Origin: SIG565 sp045647785
Lineage (GTDB): Bacteria > Bacillota > Clostridia > Oscillospirales > Acutalibacteraceae
DNA: 12,547 bases
Direction: 5' to 3'
NCBI GenBank assembly: GCA_045647785.1
Contig: JAZRMU010000059.1
Coordinates: 1 to 12,547, forward strand
The notes beneath the pieces were generated by a model that was not told the origin of the DNA, did no database searches, and worked only from the letters and a program-made list of their open reading frames with translations. Below, piece by piece: positions 1 through 7,674 of the stretch; position 1 is the stretch's first letter, and every line of letters starts with the position of its first letter. A program made the translations under genes and the position numbers.

Positions 1-487
1 TTCCGTGCTCCCAAAAGTTATCGGCCTTGCCGAGCTTAACGATATGCTCTTCGGGTACGCCGATTTTATCGCGCCAGATAGCATAAGCCTCGTCGTCCTC
101 TTCATATACCGAGGGCCAAAGAAGGTTTGAGGGAATTTCGAGAGTTTCGGTTAAAAACTCCCAAGCCCATTCTATTGCCTGCTCCTTAAAATAGTCGCCG
201 AATGAGAAGTTGCCGAGCATTTCAAAATATGTGCCGTGGCGAGCGGTATGACCAACACGCTCAAGGTCGGGTGTGCGAATGCACTTCTGGCAGGTGGTAA
301 CACGGTTGCGCGGGGGCACAACCTCGCCTGTGAAGTACTTTTTCATAGGCGCCATACCAGAGTTTATGAGTAAAAGCGATTTATCCCCTTGAGGTACGAG
401 CGAAAAGCTGCCAAGGCGCAAATGCCCCTTCGACTCAAAGAAGGAAAGATATTTTTCTCTTAAATCATTTAGTGAAGTCCATTTCAT
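1..487 (-). CDS. alaS: Alanyl-tRNA synthetase, N-terminal part (cut by window edge)
   Basis: AlaS charges tRNA-Ala with alanine using ATP, in the cytoplasm. Only the first 162 codons are in the window; the gene runs off the left edge. They cover the start of the class II catalytic core. Visible AlaS hallmarks are FFESKGHLRL (residues 16-25), LLLINSGMAPMKKYFTG (38-54, motif 1 region), and the motif 2 region TTCQKCIRTPDLERVG (64-79) followed by TARHGTYFEMLGNFSFGDYF (81-100). The start is the ATG at 487, preceded by AGAGG at 498-502 with a somewhat long 10-nt spacing. The gene follows the engB terminator and has its own consensus promoter (526-554). The leader predicted from that promoter is only about 30 nt, too short for a T-box. 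Identification is very secure; the editing and C-terminal domains cannot be seen. Confidence 0.97.
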   Translation of the reverse strand, partial: MKWTSLNDLREKYLSFFESKGHLRLGSFSLVPQGDKSLLLINSGMAPMKKYFTGEVVPPRNRVTTCQKCIRTPDLERVGHTARHGTYFEMLGNFSFGDYFKEQAIEWAWEFLTETLEIPSNLLWPSVYEEDDEAYAIWRDKIGVPEEHIVKLGKADNFWEHG

Positions 488-525
488 TTTGTATCAACCT
501 CTTTTGAAAATTTACATACAAAATA

Positions 526-554
526 ATTATATATCTAAATATATTATTTGTCAA
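526..554 (-). promoter_or_regulatory. Sigma-A promoter of alaS
   Basis: On the minus strand there is a perfect TTGACA -35 box (549-554), a 17-bp AT-rich spacer and a perfect TATAAT -10 box (526-531). Transcription would start near 519, giving a leader of about 30 nt before the alaS ATG at 487. The promoter lies just downstream of the engB terminator, so alaS is a separate transcription unit. Confidence 0.85.
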
Positions 555-566
555 CGAAAAAGGCAT

Positions 567-596
567 AAAAAACCCGCAAGACTAACGCCTTGCGGG
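567..596 (-). terminator. Intrinsic terminator after engB
   Basis: On the minus strand, CCCGCAAG (589-596) and CTTGCGGG (573-580) form a perfect 8-bp GC-rich stem with an 8-nt loop. A run of six T follows (567-572). The hairpin begins 6 nt after the engB stop codon and ends the long pncB-to-engB unit. No T-run follows the hairpin on the plus strand, so it acts only in the minus direction. Confidence 0.9.
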
Positions 597-601
597 GAAA
601 A

Positions 602-1189
602 CTAACCAGCTTTGCTCTCTATTATTTCGCGGAGCTTATCGGTGCCAATGCCCGAAAGGGCTGAAACGGGCAAAATTTCGGTGTTATCGGAAATGATACC
701 CGATAATTCCTCGCGCACTAATCGGAGCCTCTCGGCAAACTCGGTTTTATTGAGCTTATCACATTTTGTCAGAACTATCATATATGGGATTTTATAGTAG
801 TTTAAGAATTCGAGCATTGATAAATCGGCTTCTCCAACCTTATGGCGCATATCGATTAGCTGAAACACCATAGGGATATTACGTTTCCCTCTGAAATAGC
901 CCTCCATAAGGTCTGCCCAACGCTCTTTTTCGCGGTAATCAACCTTGGCGTAGCCATAACCCGGCAGGTCTACGATTCGGGCGGAATCAAGCTTATAAAA
1001 GTTTATGGTTATGGTTTTACCAGGCTTGCCGCTGACACGAGCGAGTGCCTTTCGGCCAAGGGTTTTATTTATAAGCGAGGATTTGCCGACATTTGATTTG
1101 CCCGCAAAACAAATTTCGGGTAGGGTCGATTCGGGCAGCTGCGACGCGAGCCCGAAAGCGCTTTCAAAAACGGATGTGTTAAAATTCAT
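602..1189 (-). CDS. engB: EngB/YsxC/YihA ribosome-biogenesis GTP-binding protein
   Basis: This is a small TRAFAC-class GTPase of 195 residues, the usual length for EngB/YsxC. In Bacillus the family is needed for late assembly of the 50S ribosomal subunit. All GTPase motifs are visible: G1 GKSNVGKSS (30-38), the G2 threonine in GKPGKT (T59), G3 DLPG (74-77) followed by the family-typical YGYAKV, G4 TKCDK (141-145) and G5 SALSG (176-180). The ATG at 1189 is preceded by GGGGG at 1197-1201. Placement downstream of lon matches the lonA-ysxC order of Bacillus and many Clostridia. It is the last gene of the unit, with a terminator right after the stop. The end of the disrupted small frame lies 2 nt upstream, an arrangement that would suit translational coupling. 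Confidence 0.97.
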   Translation of the reverse strand: MNFNTSVFESAFGLASQLPESTLPEICFAGKSNVGKSSLINKTLGRKALARVSGKPGKTITINFYKLDSARIVDLPGYGYAKVDYREKERWADLMEGYFRGKRNIPMVFQLIDMRHKVGEADLSMLEFLNYYKIPYMIVLTKCDKLNKTEFAERLRLVREELSGIISDNTEILPVSALSGIGTDKLREIIESKAG

Positions 1190-1191
1190 AG

Positions 1192-1419
1192 TTATTCCCC
1201 CATTACAATTAGGTAGGCTACCTCTGCGAGCTTATCGCGGTCCTTTTCAAGACCGCCGCCCGAGAAGGTGTTCTGGCGCACATTGATTTAATTCTTATAA
1301 AGGAACTGCTACTTTGCACGCTCATAAAGCGGAACAAGCTTTTCAAAGGTGTTAATATCATCCATAGCACCCGAGATAAAGCACAATACAAGAATTGCCG
1401 AAATAATGCGCTTGAACAT
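1192..1419 (-). pseudogene. Disrupted small gene between lon and engB (signal-peptide-like start, two in-frame stops)
   Basis: One frame fills nearly the whole gap between lon and engB. It starts at an ATG (1419) 13 nt after the lon stop and ends at a TAA (1192-1194) 2 nt before engB. It is broken by TAG at 1309-1311 (codon 37) and TAA at 1288-1290 (codon 44). The first part encodes 36 residues with a basic, hydrophobic, signal-peptide-like start (MFKRIISAILVLCFISGA), then a charged segment ending LVPLYERAK. The last part encodes 31 residues, including TFSGGGLEKDRDKLAEVAYL, which read like ordinary protein. I do not recognise the family. The boundaries fit a former operon gene that decayed by nonsense mutation. 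Alternatives are a real 36-residue secreted or membrane peptide followed by a relic, or chance. The ribosome site (AGAGAA) upstream of 1419 is weak. Confidence 0.5.
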
Positions 1420-1432
1420 AAATTTTCTCTAA

Positions 1433-3838
1433 TTACTGTCTTACTATATTTTGCGCGAGCACCGACTCTTTTGCGCTCAAAGCCTTTTTAATCGGCTTTT
1501 TAATACCAACAATAGCAGATTTGATTATATCGCTCACATAGCCTACAGGAACAAACTCTATATTCTCTCTGCAAGCAGAATCGATTTCATCAAGGTCGGC
1601 TGCGTTTTCGGCAGGAATGAACACGGTTTTGACTCCACCGCGATATGCAGCCATACTCTTTTCCTTAAGTCCGCCGATTTTAAGCACTCTGCCGCGAATG
1701 GTAACCTCGCCCGTCATAGCGATATCGCGGCGAACGGGCAGTCCTGTAAGAGCAGATACAAGCGCTACAGCTATAGTAACACCCGCGCTCGGTCCGTCCT
1801 TTGGAACGGCAGCCTCGGTTGCATGGATATGGATATCATACTTATTATAAAAATCAGGGGATATTCCAAATTCCTCGGCATTACAGCGAACAAATGTAAC
1901 TGCCGCCTTTGCCGACTCCTGCATCACTTCACCAAGCGAGCCTGTGAGCACTAGCTTTCCGTTGCCCTCGGGTACGGCAACCTCCAACTGCATTATCTCT
2001 CCGCCAACAGCAGTCCAAGCAAGACCGTTTACAACACCCGTTTCATCCTTTTTGAGTATTTCCTCGGGGGTATATCTGCGCTTGCCGAGCATTTCCTCTA
2101 TGACCTTCGGTGTGGCACTCACCTTTTCGCATGCGCCCTCCACAAGCAGCTTTGCGCTCTTGCGGCAGATAGCTGCTATCTCGCGTTCAAGGCGGCGCAC
2201 TCCTGATTCGCGGGTATAATAATCGATAAGCGAGTAAATACCAGCATCGGTTATGCGGAAATTTTGCTTATTAAGCCCGTGCCTAGCCATTTCTTTAGCC
2301 ACCAAATGGCGGCGAGCTATATGGAATTTTTCCTCTCTCGTGTAGCTTGTAAGCTCAATAATCTCCATACGGTCGAGAAGCGGAGCGGGTATAGTATCCA
2401 CCGTATTGGCGGTGGTTATAAACAGCACGCGACTTAAATCGTACGGCATATCTAAATAGTGGTCGGTAAAGGTGGCGTTCTGCTCGGGGTCTAACACCTC
2501 CAGCATTGCAGAGGCGGGGTCTCCCTTATAATCGCTGCCGAGCTTATCTATTTCATCGAGCAATATCAACGGATTGCTGCAGCCAGCGCTCTTTACGGCA
2601 TTTATGATTTTACCGGGCATAGCCGCCACATAGGTGCGGCGATGTCCGCGGATTTCAGCCTCATCACGGACGCCACCCAGCGCTACTCTCGCAAAGCGCC
2701 TGCCCATGCATTCGGCAATGGTTTTACCAATGCTTGTCTTACCAACTCCCGGAGGGCCTACAAGACAGATAATCTGCCCCTTGATTTCGGGGGCTAAAAG
2801 GTAAACCGACAGCATTTCAAGTATGCGGGTTTTAACCTTTTCCATACCATAGAAATCGCGGTCGAGTATGCGCGCCGCATTCTGAATATCAATTTCCTCT
2901 TTTGTTGCGGCATTCCAAGGCAGCTCGATACAGGTATCCAGATATCCCCTTATAACACCGCTGTCGTGCGAGCCCGGAGGCTGCTTTAACAGCTTCGCAA
3001 GCTCCTTATTAAGCTTTTCCTTTACAGAATTATCGGCTGCAAGGCTCTTGATTTTTTCGCTGTATTCCGAAAACTCATCCTCGGGAGAGTCGCCGCCGTA
3101 AAGCTCACCGTTGATAGCCTTCATTTGCTCGCGGAGATAATATTCGCGATTATTATCATCTATCTGCTCGCGAACACGCTCGGTCAGCTCTTTGTCAATC
3201 TCCATTAGGTGGCGCTCCTTATTGAGCAAGGAAATGAGTATTGTTGCCCGATTCTCACTCGATAGCTCACCTAAAATTTCTAGCTTATCCTCGTGTGGCG
3301 AACGGATATGAAATGCTATGTAATCGGTTACCTTTTCAAGCTCCGACTCATTCGCCTTCAATACGGTGTTTAATATGTCGGGAGCAAATTTCGGTATACC
3401 TGCGGCATAGAGCGAAAACTCCTCCTTGAGTCTACGAAGCAGCGCCTCTCGGTACAGCTCATCGCCTAAAGTTTCGTTCAGGCATTCGGTGGTATCGAGA
3501 ACGAGCAAATCCTCTCTGCCGCTTAAATTTTTACTCACGGCAACCGCCCTGTAAATAGGCTCAACAACTACCTTGACGGACCCCTCGTGCAGCTTTAGCA
3601 TTTGCGAAATTTTAGCAACGCAGCCAATATGCTGCAGCTGCTCTATAGGTGGATACTCCTCATCCATAGAGCGCTGTGTTATCAAAAACACCTCTCTGCC
3701 CGCTTCAAGCGCGGCATTAAGAGCCGAAAGCGATTGCGGTCTGCCTATATCGAAGCCCGTTGTAGCTTCGGGGAAAGGTACAATACCCCTTAAAACTATT
3801 GTTGGCAAAATCTTCTGCCTTGGTTTTTTAACTGACAT
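1433..3838 (-). CDS. lon: ATP-dependent protease Lon (LonA type)
   Basis: Lon is a cytoplasmic homo-hexameric AAA+ serine protease that degrades misfolded and some regulatory proteins. The 801-residue length is normal. Order of domains: N-terminal substrate-binding LAN domain (about 8-205), a coiled-coil-rich linker (about 205-255), then the AAA+ module with Walker A GPPGVGKT (361-368), Walker B LILLDEIDK (424-432) and the pore/sensor region. The C-terminal protease domain has GPSAG with nucleophile Ser684 and the GGLKEK lysine Lys727; their 43-residue spacing equals that of E. coli Ser679/Lys722. The ATG at 3838 is preferred over an upstream in-frame TTG (3850) because a strong GGAGGA (3843-3848) precedes the ATG and overlaps the TTG. 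It lies 24 nt after the exporter gene with no terminator between, so it is probably in the same transcript. No CIRCE-like heat-shock operator is seen in the gap. Confidence 0.97.
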   Translation of the reverse strand: MSVKKPRQKILPTIVLRGIVPFPEATTGFDIGRPQSLSALNAALEAGREVFLITQRSMDEEYPPIEQLQHIGCVAKISQMLKLHEGSVKVVVEPIYRAVAVSKNLSGREDLLVLDTTECLNETLGDELYREALLRRLKEEFSLYAAGIPKFAPDILNTVLKANESELEKVTDYIAFHIRSPHEDKLEILGELSSENRATILISLLNKERHLMEIDKELTERVREQIDDNNREYYLREQMKAINGELYGGDSPEDEFSEYSEKIKSLAADNSVKEKLNKELAKLLKQPPGSHDSGVIRGYLDTCIELPWNAATKEEIDIQNAARILDRDFYGMEKVKTRILEMLSVYLLAPEIKGQIICLVGPPGVGKTSIGKTIAECMGRRFARVALGGVRDEAEIRGHRRTYVAAMPGKIINAVKSAGCSNPLILLDEIDKLGSDYKGDPASAMLEVLDPEQNATFTDHYLDMPYDLSRVLFITTANTVDTIPAPLLDRMEIIELTSYTREEKFHIARRHLVAKEMARHGLNKQNFRITDAGIYSLIDYYTRESGVRRLEREIAAICRKSAKLLVEGACEKVSATPKVIEEMLGKRRYTPEEILKKDETGVVNGLAWTAVGGEIMQLEVAVPEGNGKLVLTGSLGEVMQESAKAAVTFVRCNAEEFGISPDFYNKYDIHIHATEAAVPKDGPSAGVTIAVALVSALTGLPVRRDIAMTGEVTIRGRVLKIGGLKEKSMAAYRGGVKTVFIPAENAADLDEIDSACRENIEFVPVGYVSDIIKSAIVGIKKPIKKALSAKESVLAQNIVRQ

Positions 3839-3842
3839 AAAT

Positions 3843-3848
3843 TCCTCC
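3843..3848 (-). promoter_or_regulatory. Ribosome binding site that fixes the lon start
   Basis: GGAGGA on the minus strand lies 4 nt before the ATG at 3838. An in-frame TTG at 3850 overlaps this site and would have no ribosome site of its own, so the shorter reading is preferred. Confidence 0.8.
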
Positions 3849-3862
3849 AAAGGAAAATGATT

Positions 3863-5575
3863 TTATCTTATGAACTGCAAATTATACAGCTTTGCGTACT
3901 CCCCACCTGCTGCCATCAGCTCATCGTGGGTTCCGCGCTCGGTAACAATACCGTCCTCTATAACTGCTATTTCATTAGCATTTTTAACGGTTGAAAGTCG
4001 GTGTGCTACAACTATTGTTGTTCTGCCGCGACAAAGCTCATCGAGTGCCTGCTGAATCATAATTTCTGTAGTATTATCGAGCGCACTTGTGGCCTCATCC
4101 AGAATCAGTATCGGCGGATTTTTAAGGAAAACGCGCGCGATAGATAAACGCTGCTTTTGTCCGCCAGAAAGCTTCACACCACGCTCGCCGATTTTTGTTT
4201 CATATCCATTCGGCAGCGTCATAATATAATCGTGAATATTGGCGCGCTTGGCGGCATCAACAATCTCTTGCTCGGTAGCATCGGGGCGACCATAGAGAAT
4301 ATTATCCTTAATGCTTGCATTAAACAGATAAATATCCTGCTGAACTATACCAATGCTACTGCGAAGCGACTGCATTTTTATTTTATCGGTCGATATTCCG
4401 TCGATAGTGATTTCACCCTCGCTTATTTTATAAAATCGAGGTAAAAGATGACAGATTGTTGTTTTGCCACCGCCACTAGGGCCAACAAGTGCAAAAGTGC
4501 TGCCGGCAGGGATTTTAAGGCTTAAATTTTTAAGCACATCTATTTCACCGTCGTAGTTGCTGGTAACATTTTTAAATTCAATATCACCCTTAATATCGGT
4601 CTTATCCTCGGCTTCGGGTGAATCCTGCTCACTTTCGGCATCCATAATCTCTAAAAAGCGTTCAAAGCCGGTTACACCATCCTGGAACTGCTCCATAAAG
4701 CCTATAAAGGTTGTAATAGGACCCATAAATACGCCTACCGATACGACAAATGCCGAATAGTCCCCAAAGGAAATAGAGCCATTGTATAGGAAAATACCGC
4801 CAAAAATCAGCACTATTACATTAAAGGTATCGGTAACAAAAGTTGTGAAGGAATGGAAACGACCCATAAGGTTATATGCCATACGGCGCGCCTCAACAAA
4901 AAGCCCGTTGCCAATCTCAAACTTGCGCTTTTCCTCTTCGCTATTGGTAAAAGCTTTAGTAACTCTGATACCACTAATGCTCGATTCCAGCGCCGCATTA
5001 ATTTCGGCTACCGATTCACGGCTCTTTTTAAAAGCCTCCTTCATTTTAACGCGCATCTTTGCCGCAAAGCCCGCCATAATCGGAACGCAACAAAATACAA
5101 TAAGCGCCAGTTTCCAATTTATGGTGGCAAGATAAACAAACGAAGCCACAATGGAAATTCCCGAAATGATAATATTTTCAGGACCGTGGTGGGCAAGCTC
5201 GCTGACCATCATAAGGTCATTGGTCATACGCGACATAATTTTACCCGTTTCATTGTTATCATAAAACCTATAGGGCAGCGTTTGCAGATGACTGAACATA
5301 TCGCTGCGCATTTGCGCCTGCATTCTAACGCCCATAATATGACCGTAGTACTGAATAAAATACATAAGTAGCATACGGACAAAATAGATAACAAACAGCC
5401 CCACACCCGCAATCACAATAAGAGAATACTTCTTTTCGGGTATGAACACATTAAGCATATTTCGGGTTATAACAGGATATAAAATTGCTATAAGGGAAAT
5501 CGCCAGCGATGCTAGCATATCAAGAATAAAAATCTTTTTATGCGGCTTGTAATATTTTAAAAACTTTTTTAGCAT
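3863..5575 (-). CDS. ABC exporter half-transporter, fused membrane and ATPase domains (MsbA/Sav1866-like)
   Basis: This is a 570-residue half-transporter that would work as a dimer in the cytoplasmic membrane and use ATP to export a lipophilic compound, peptide or lipid. The N-terminal part (about 1-310) has six hydrophobic segments of the type I exporter fold, starting near ILDMLASLAISLIAILYPVI (17-36). The ATPase part has Walker A GPSGGGKTT (365-373), a Q-loop in GIVQQD (409-414), signature LSGGQKQR (469-476), Walker B ILILDE with catalytic Glu494, and the H-loop histidine in VAHRLS (His525). All catalytic residues are present. The start is the ATG at 5575, with GGAG at 5582-5585; an in-frame TTG at 5587 precedes it but lacks its own site. 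The ATG overlaps the lipoprotein stop by one base (TGATG), indicating translational coupling. Substrate cannot be predicted. No second half-transporter is adjacent, which favours a homodimer. Confidence 0.93.
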   Translation of the reverse strand: MLKKFLKYYKPHKKIFILDMLASLAISLIAILYPVITRNMLNVFIPEKKYSLIVIAGVGLFVIYFVRMLLMYFIQYYGHIMGVRMQAQMRSDMFSHLQTLPYRFYDNNETGKIMSRMTNDLMMVSELAHHGPENIIISGISIVASFVYLATINWKLALIVFCCVPIMAGFAAKMRVKMKEAFKKSRESVAEINAALESSISGIRVTKAFTNSEEEKRKFEIGNGLFVEARRMAYNLMGRFHSFTTFVTDTFNVIVLIFGGIFLYNGSISFGDYSAFVVSVGVFMGPITTFIGFMEQFQDGVTGFERFLEIMDAESEQDSPEAEDKTDIKGDIEFKNVTSNYDGEIDVLKNLSLKIPAGSTFALVGPSGGGKTTICHLLPRFYKISEGEITIDGISTDKIKMQSLRSSIGIVQQDIYLFNASIKDNILYGRPDATEQEIVDAAKRANIHDYIMTLPNGYETKIGERGVKLSGGQKQRLSIARVFLKNPPILILDEATSALDNTTEIMIQQALDELCRGRTTIVVAHRLSTVKNANEIAVIEDGIVTERGTHDELMAAGGEYAKLYNLQFIR

Positions 5576-6144
5576 CAGTCGCTCCAATTTTCTGTATCGA
5601 GTAAAATAACGGTGTTAAGTTGATTCTCATAAAACACGAAATCAATTCTGCGATTTCCTTTTTGGAATGACAGCTTTGTAAACTTATCGCCGCCAACAAG
5701 GAAATACTTGTCCTCTTTAGTTACCTCTCCCTCGGTGAATTTTATATTCGGGAAGGCGTTCTTTACATCGGCAGGGGTTTCAAAGGCGTTCAAAGTAAAT
5801 CCGCAAGCAGAAGTGAGTGCAACGATAGCCGAAATGCCCTTTGACTTTTTATCGTTAAGATAGTAATAGGCTGCTGTTTCGGTTTGGAAGTAGGTTGCAT
5901 CATCCTCTTCGAAAATATAGAAGCCCGTTTCGCCTACTGCATTTTTATCATAGTTGTGCAGCGTCTTTACATCATCTGCCGACATACCAAGACGAACCGC
6001 AAGCTCGGGGATTTTACCGTCCGACAACACATTTTCAAGGTCTATACCGTTGCCTGTATTGACATCTTGAGGCTTCTGCTCCTTACAGCCGCAAACGCAG
6101 AGTAAAATCATCGCACATAAAATTAAGGATAAAACTTTTTTCAT
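5575..6144 (-). CDS. Small predicted lipoprotein of unknown function
   Basis: I do not recognise this family. The protein has 189 residues when started at the ATG at 6144. It begins with a lipoprotein signal peptide: MKK, a hydrophobic core LSLILCAMILL, and a lipobox-like VCGC that would make Cys20 the lipidated first residue. The mature part is soluble, mixed alpha/beta in character and rich in Asp, Glu, Asn and Lys. It includes VRLGMSADDVKTLHNYD, which resembles short helical segments of small cell-wall-associated proteins, and a hydrophobic C-terminal strand (LNTVILLDTENWSD). It probably sits on the outer face of the cytoplasmic membrane. The ORF stays open to 6198, but the ATG at 6144 is chosen because it begins the signal peptide and follows AGGA at a good distance. 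It starts 2 nt after the pncB stop and overlaps the exporter gene by one base, suggesting a role with the exporter. Confidence 0.8.
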   Translation of the reverse strand: MKKVLSLILCAMILLCVCGCKEQKPQDVNTGNGIDLENVLSDGKIPELAVRLGMSADDVKTLHNYDKNAVGETGFYIFEEDDATYFQTETAAYYYLNDKKSKGISAIVALTSACGFTLNAFETPADVKNAFPNIKFTEGEVTKEDKYFLVGGDKFTKLSFQKGNRRIDFVFYENQLNTVILLDTENWSD

Positions 6145-6146
6145 TT

Positions 6147-7601
6147 TTATTTTCCTTTCGCTGAATGCTTTGTAAGCAGCTCGTTGCGCTGATTCCAAAG
6201 GTCTTCTGATAAATCGACATAGTAGGTATGCGGTTTTTCAAATCGCTTAACCTCATCCCAAAGGGTTTCCACCTGCGCTGCACAATATGCAGCTATTTCC
6301 TTAACTGCGGGGGACTGATAAACCTGTTTTCCACCCTCAAAAAGCTTAACCTGCAGCTTTTTAGCGGTGAAGTCCTCAACAACCTTTCGCTTCCATGTGT
6401 GAACAGGGTCAAAAATTTCATAAGGCTTGCTGTCATCGATTTTTTCGTGATTTAATGTGATTACATCGGCGATAGCCTTTCCTGACTCGTTATCATATAG
6501 TCGCCACGGAATTTTAACACCCGGCAAAGTGATTTTTGCGATATTCTCGCTGATTTTTATGCGCGGTGTTGTCTCCCCGTCCTTTTCAACGGCAGCCAGC
6601 TTATAAACGCCTCCGAAAACAGCTTCGCTCGAGGCAGTTATCAGCCTTTCGCCGACTCCAAAACTATCCACCTGCGCGCCCTGCATAAGCATATCACGGA
6701 TTAGATATTCGTCGAGCGAATTTGAAACGCAGATTTTGCAGTCGGGATATCCCGCATCGTCCAGCATTTTACGAACGCGTTTGGTGAGATAGGTTATATC
6801 GCCGCTATCGATTCGAATTCCGACAGGGCGCTTGCCCATGGGCTTTAGCACCTCATCAAAAACGCGGATAGCATTAGGTATGCCCGATTTCAATACATTA
6901 TAGGTATCAACCAGCAGCACGCAGCTATCGGGATAGCGCTCGGCATAATTTTTAAATGCGGTGTATTCATCCTCAAAAAGCTGAATCCAGCTGTGCGCCA
7001 TAGTGCCCGATGCCGAAACGCCAAAGTCCTTTGCAGATTTAATACAGGATGTACCAACGCATCCACCTATAATTGCAGCACGGGCGCCGTAAACGGCAGC
7101 ATCGTAGCTATGGGCGCGACGCGCACCGAACTCCATAACCGCCCTACCCTGTGCAGCGGTTGCAATTCGGTTAGCCTTGGTGGCTATTAAGGACTGATGA
7201 TTAATGGTGAGCAACACCATTGTCTCCACCATAAACGCCTGTATCGCAGGACCTTTAACGGTAACTATCGGTTCATTTGGAAATATGGGTGTGCCCTCGG
7301 GCACTGCCCATACATCACAGGTGAATTTAAAGTTCTCAAGATAACTTATGAATTCCTCGCAAAAGAGGTTTAAGGAACGGAGATACTTGATATCCTCGCT
7401 GTCAAAATGCAGATTATTAAAATACTCGATAAGCTGCTCTATGCCCGCCATTATGGCAAAGCCGCCATTATCGGGCACTCGGCGGAAGAACATATCAAAA
7501 TAGGTAATGGTGTCGCGCATATTGCTGTTTAAAATGCCGTTCGCCATTGTCATTTCGTATAGATCCATTATCATTGTTAAATCTTTAATATCTTTTTGCA
7601 C
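6147..7601 (-). CDS. pncB: Nicotinate phosphoribosyltransferase
   Basis: This enzyme makes nicotinate mononucleotide from nicotinate and PRPP, with ATP hydrolysis, in the Preiss-Handler route of NAD salvage. It is cytoplasmic. Its 484 residues match the long Firmicute form. Visible features: the N-terminal LTMIMDLYEMTMANG, then YFDMFFRRVPDNGGFAI, the core EFGARRAHSYDAAVYGAR (157-174), GTMAHSW (199-205) holding the histidine that aligns by position with the phosphorylated one of the enterobacterial enzyme, RIDSGD (263-268), and the PRPP/phosphate-binding SFGVGERL (313-320). Start choice: there is no ATG at the 5' end. A GTG at 7601 has AAGGAAG (7610-7616) 8 nt upstream, whereas a GTG at 7610 overlaps that site; an ATG at 7574 is a less likely alternative. 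It is the first gene of a unit that runs to engB and has a consensus promoter at 7638-7666. Confidence 0.93.
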   Translation of the reverse strand: MQKDIKDLTMIMDLYEMTMANGILNSNMRDTITYFDMFFRRVPDNGGFAIMAGIEQLIEYFNNLHFDSEDIKYLRSLNLFCEEFISYLENFKFTCDVWAVPEGTPIFPNEPIVTVKGPAIQAFMVETMVLLTINHQSLIATKANRIATAAQGRAVMEFGARRAHSYDAAVYGARAAIIGGCVGTSCIKSAKDFGVSASGTMAHSWIQLFEDEYTAFKNYAERYPDSCVLLVDTYNVLKSGIPNAIRVFDEVLKPMGKRPVGIRIDSGDITYLTKRVRKMLDDAGYPDCKICVSNSLDEYLIRDMLMQGAQVDSFGVGERLITASSEAVFGGVYKLAAVEKDGETTPRIKISENIAKITLPGVKIPWRLYDNESGKAIADVITLNHEKIDDSKPYEIFDPVHTWKRKVVEDFTAKKLQVKLFEGGKQVYQSPAVKEIAAYCAAQVETLWDEVKRFEKPHTYYVDLSEDLWNQRNELLTKHSAKGK

Positions 7602-7609
7602 TACAAACA

Positions 7610-7616
7610 CTTCCTT
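7610..7616 (-). promoter_or_regulatory. Ribosome binding site that decides the pncB start
   Basis: AAGGAAG on the minus strand. It leaves 8 nt to the GTG at 7601 but shares its last base with an in-frame GTG at 7610, so the start at 7601 is preferred. Confidence 0.65.
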
Positions 7617-7637
7617 TTTAAGAGTATATGTGTTTAT

Positions 7638-7666
7638 ATTATATAATAAGTTTTAAGAAAAGTCAA
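7638..7666 (-). promoter_or_regulatory. Sigma-A promoter of the pncB-to-engB unit
   Basis: On the minus strand, TTGACT (7661-7666, one base off consensus), a 17-bp AT-rich spacer and a perfect TATAAT (7638-7643). Transcription would start near 7631, about 30 nt before the pncB GTG. It lies between the upstream terminator and pncB and is the only clear promoter seen in the intergenic regions of this unit. Confidence 0.83.
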
Positions 7667-7674
7667 TCAAACAG

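Noticed and set aside
1005..1286. Plus-strand ORF of 93 codons overlapping engB and the gap.
   Set aside because: It is antisense to engB for most of its length, has no ribosome site or recognisable motif, and is explained as a shadow of the minus-strand coding frame.
1309..1311. In-frame TAG read as pyrrolysine or by suppression.
   Set aside because: A TAA follows only seven codons later in the same frame, so readthrough of TAG alone would not restore a product, and no pyl genes are in the window.
1215..1325. Alternative frame in the lon-engB gap starting ATGAGCGTG (about 36 codons).
   Set aside because: Its translation is Ser/Arg-rich and looks non-coding. The other frame, which ends 2 nt before engB, looks far more like protein.
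1451..1954. Long plus-strand ORF (167 codons) inside lon.
   Set aside because: It mirrors the conserved lon protease domain on the other strand; its translation looks like no protein family and there is no start signal.
4853..5371. Plus-strand ORF of 172 codons inside the exporter gene.
   Set aside because: Fully antisense to the membrane domain of the ABC exporter, with atypical His/Arg/Asn-rich composition; a frame shadow.
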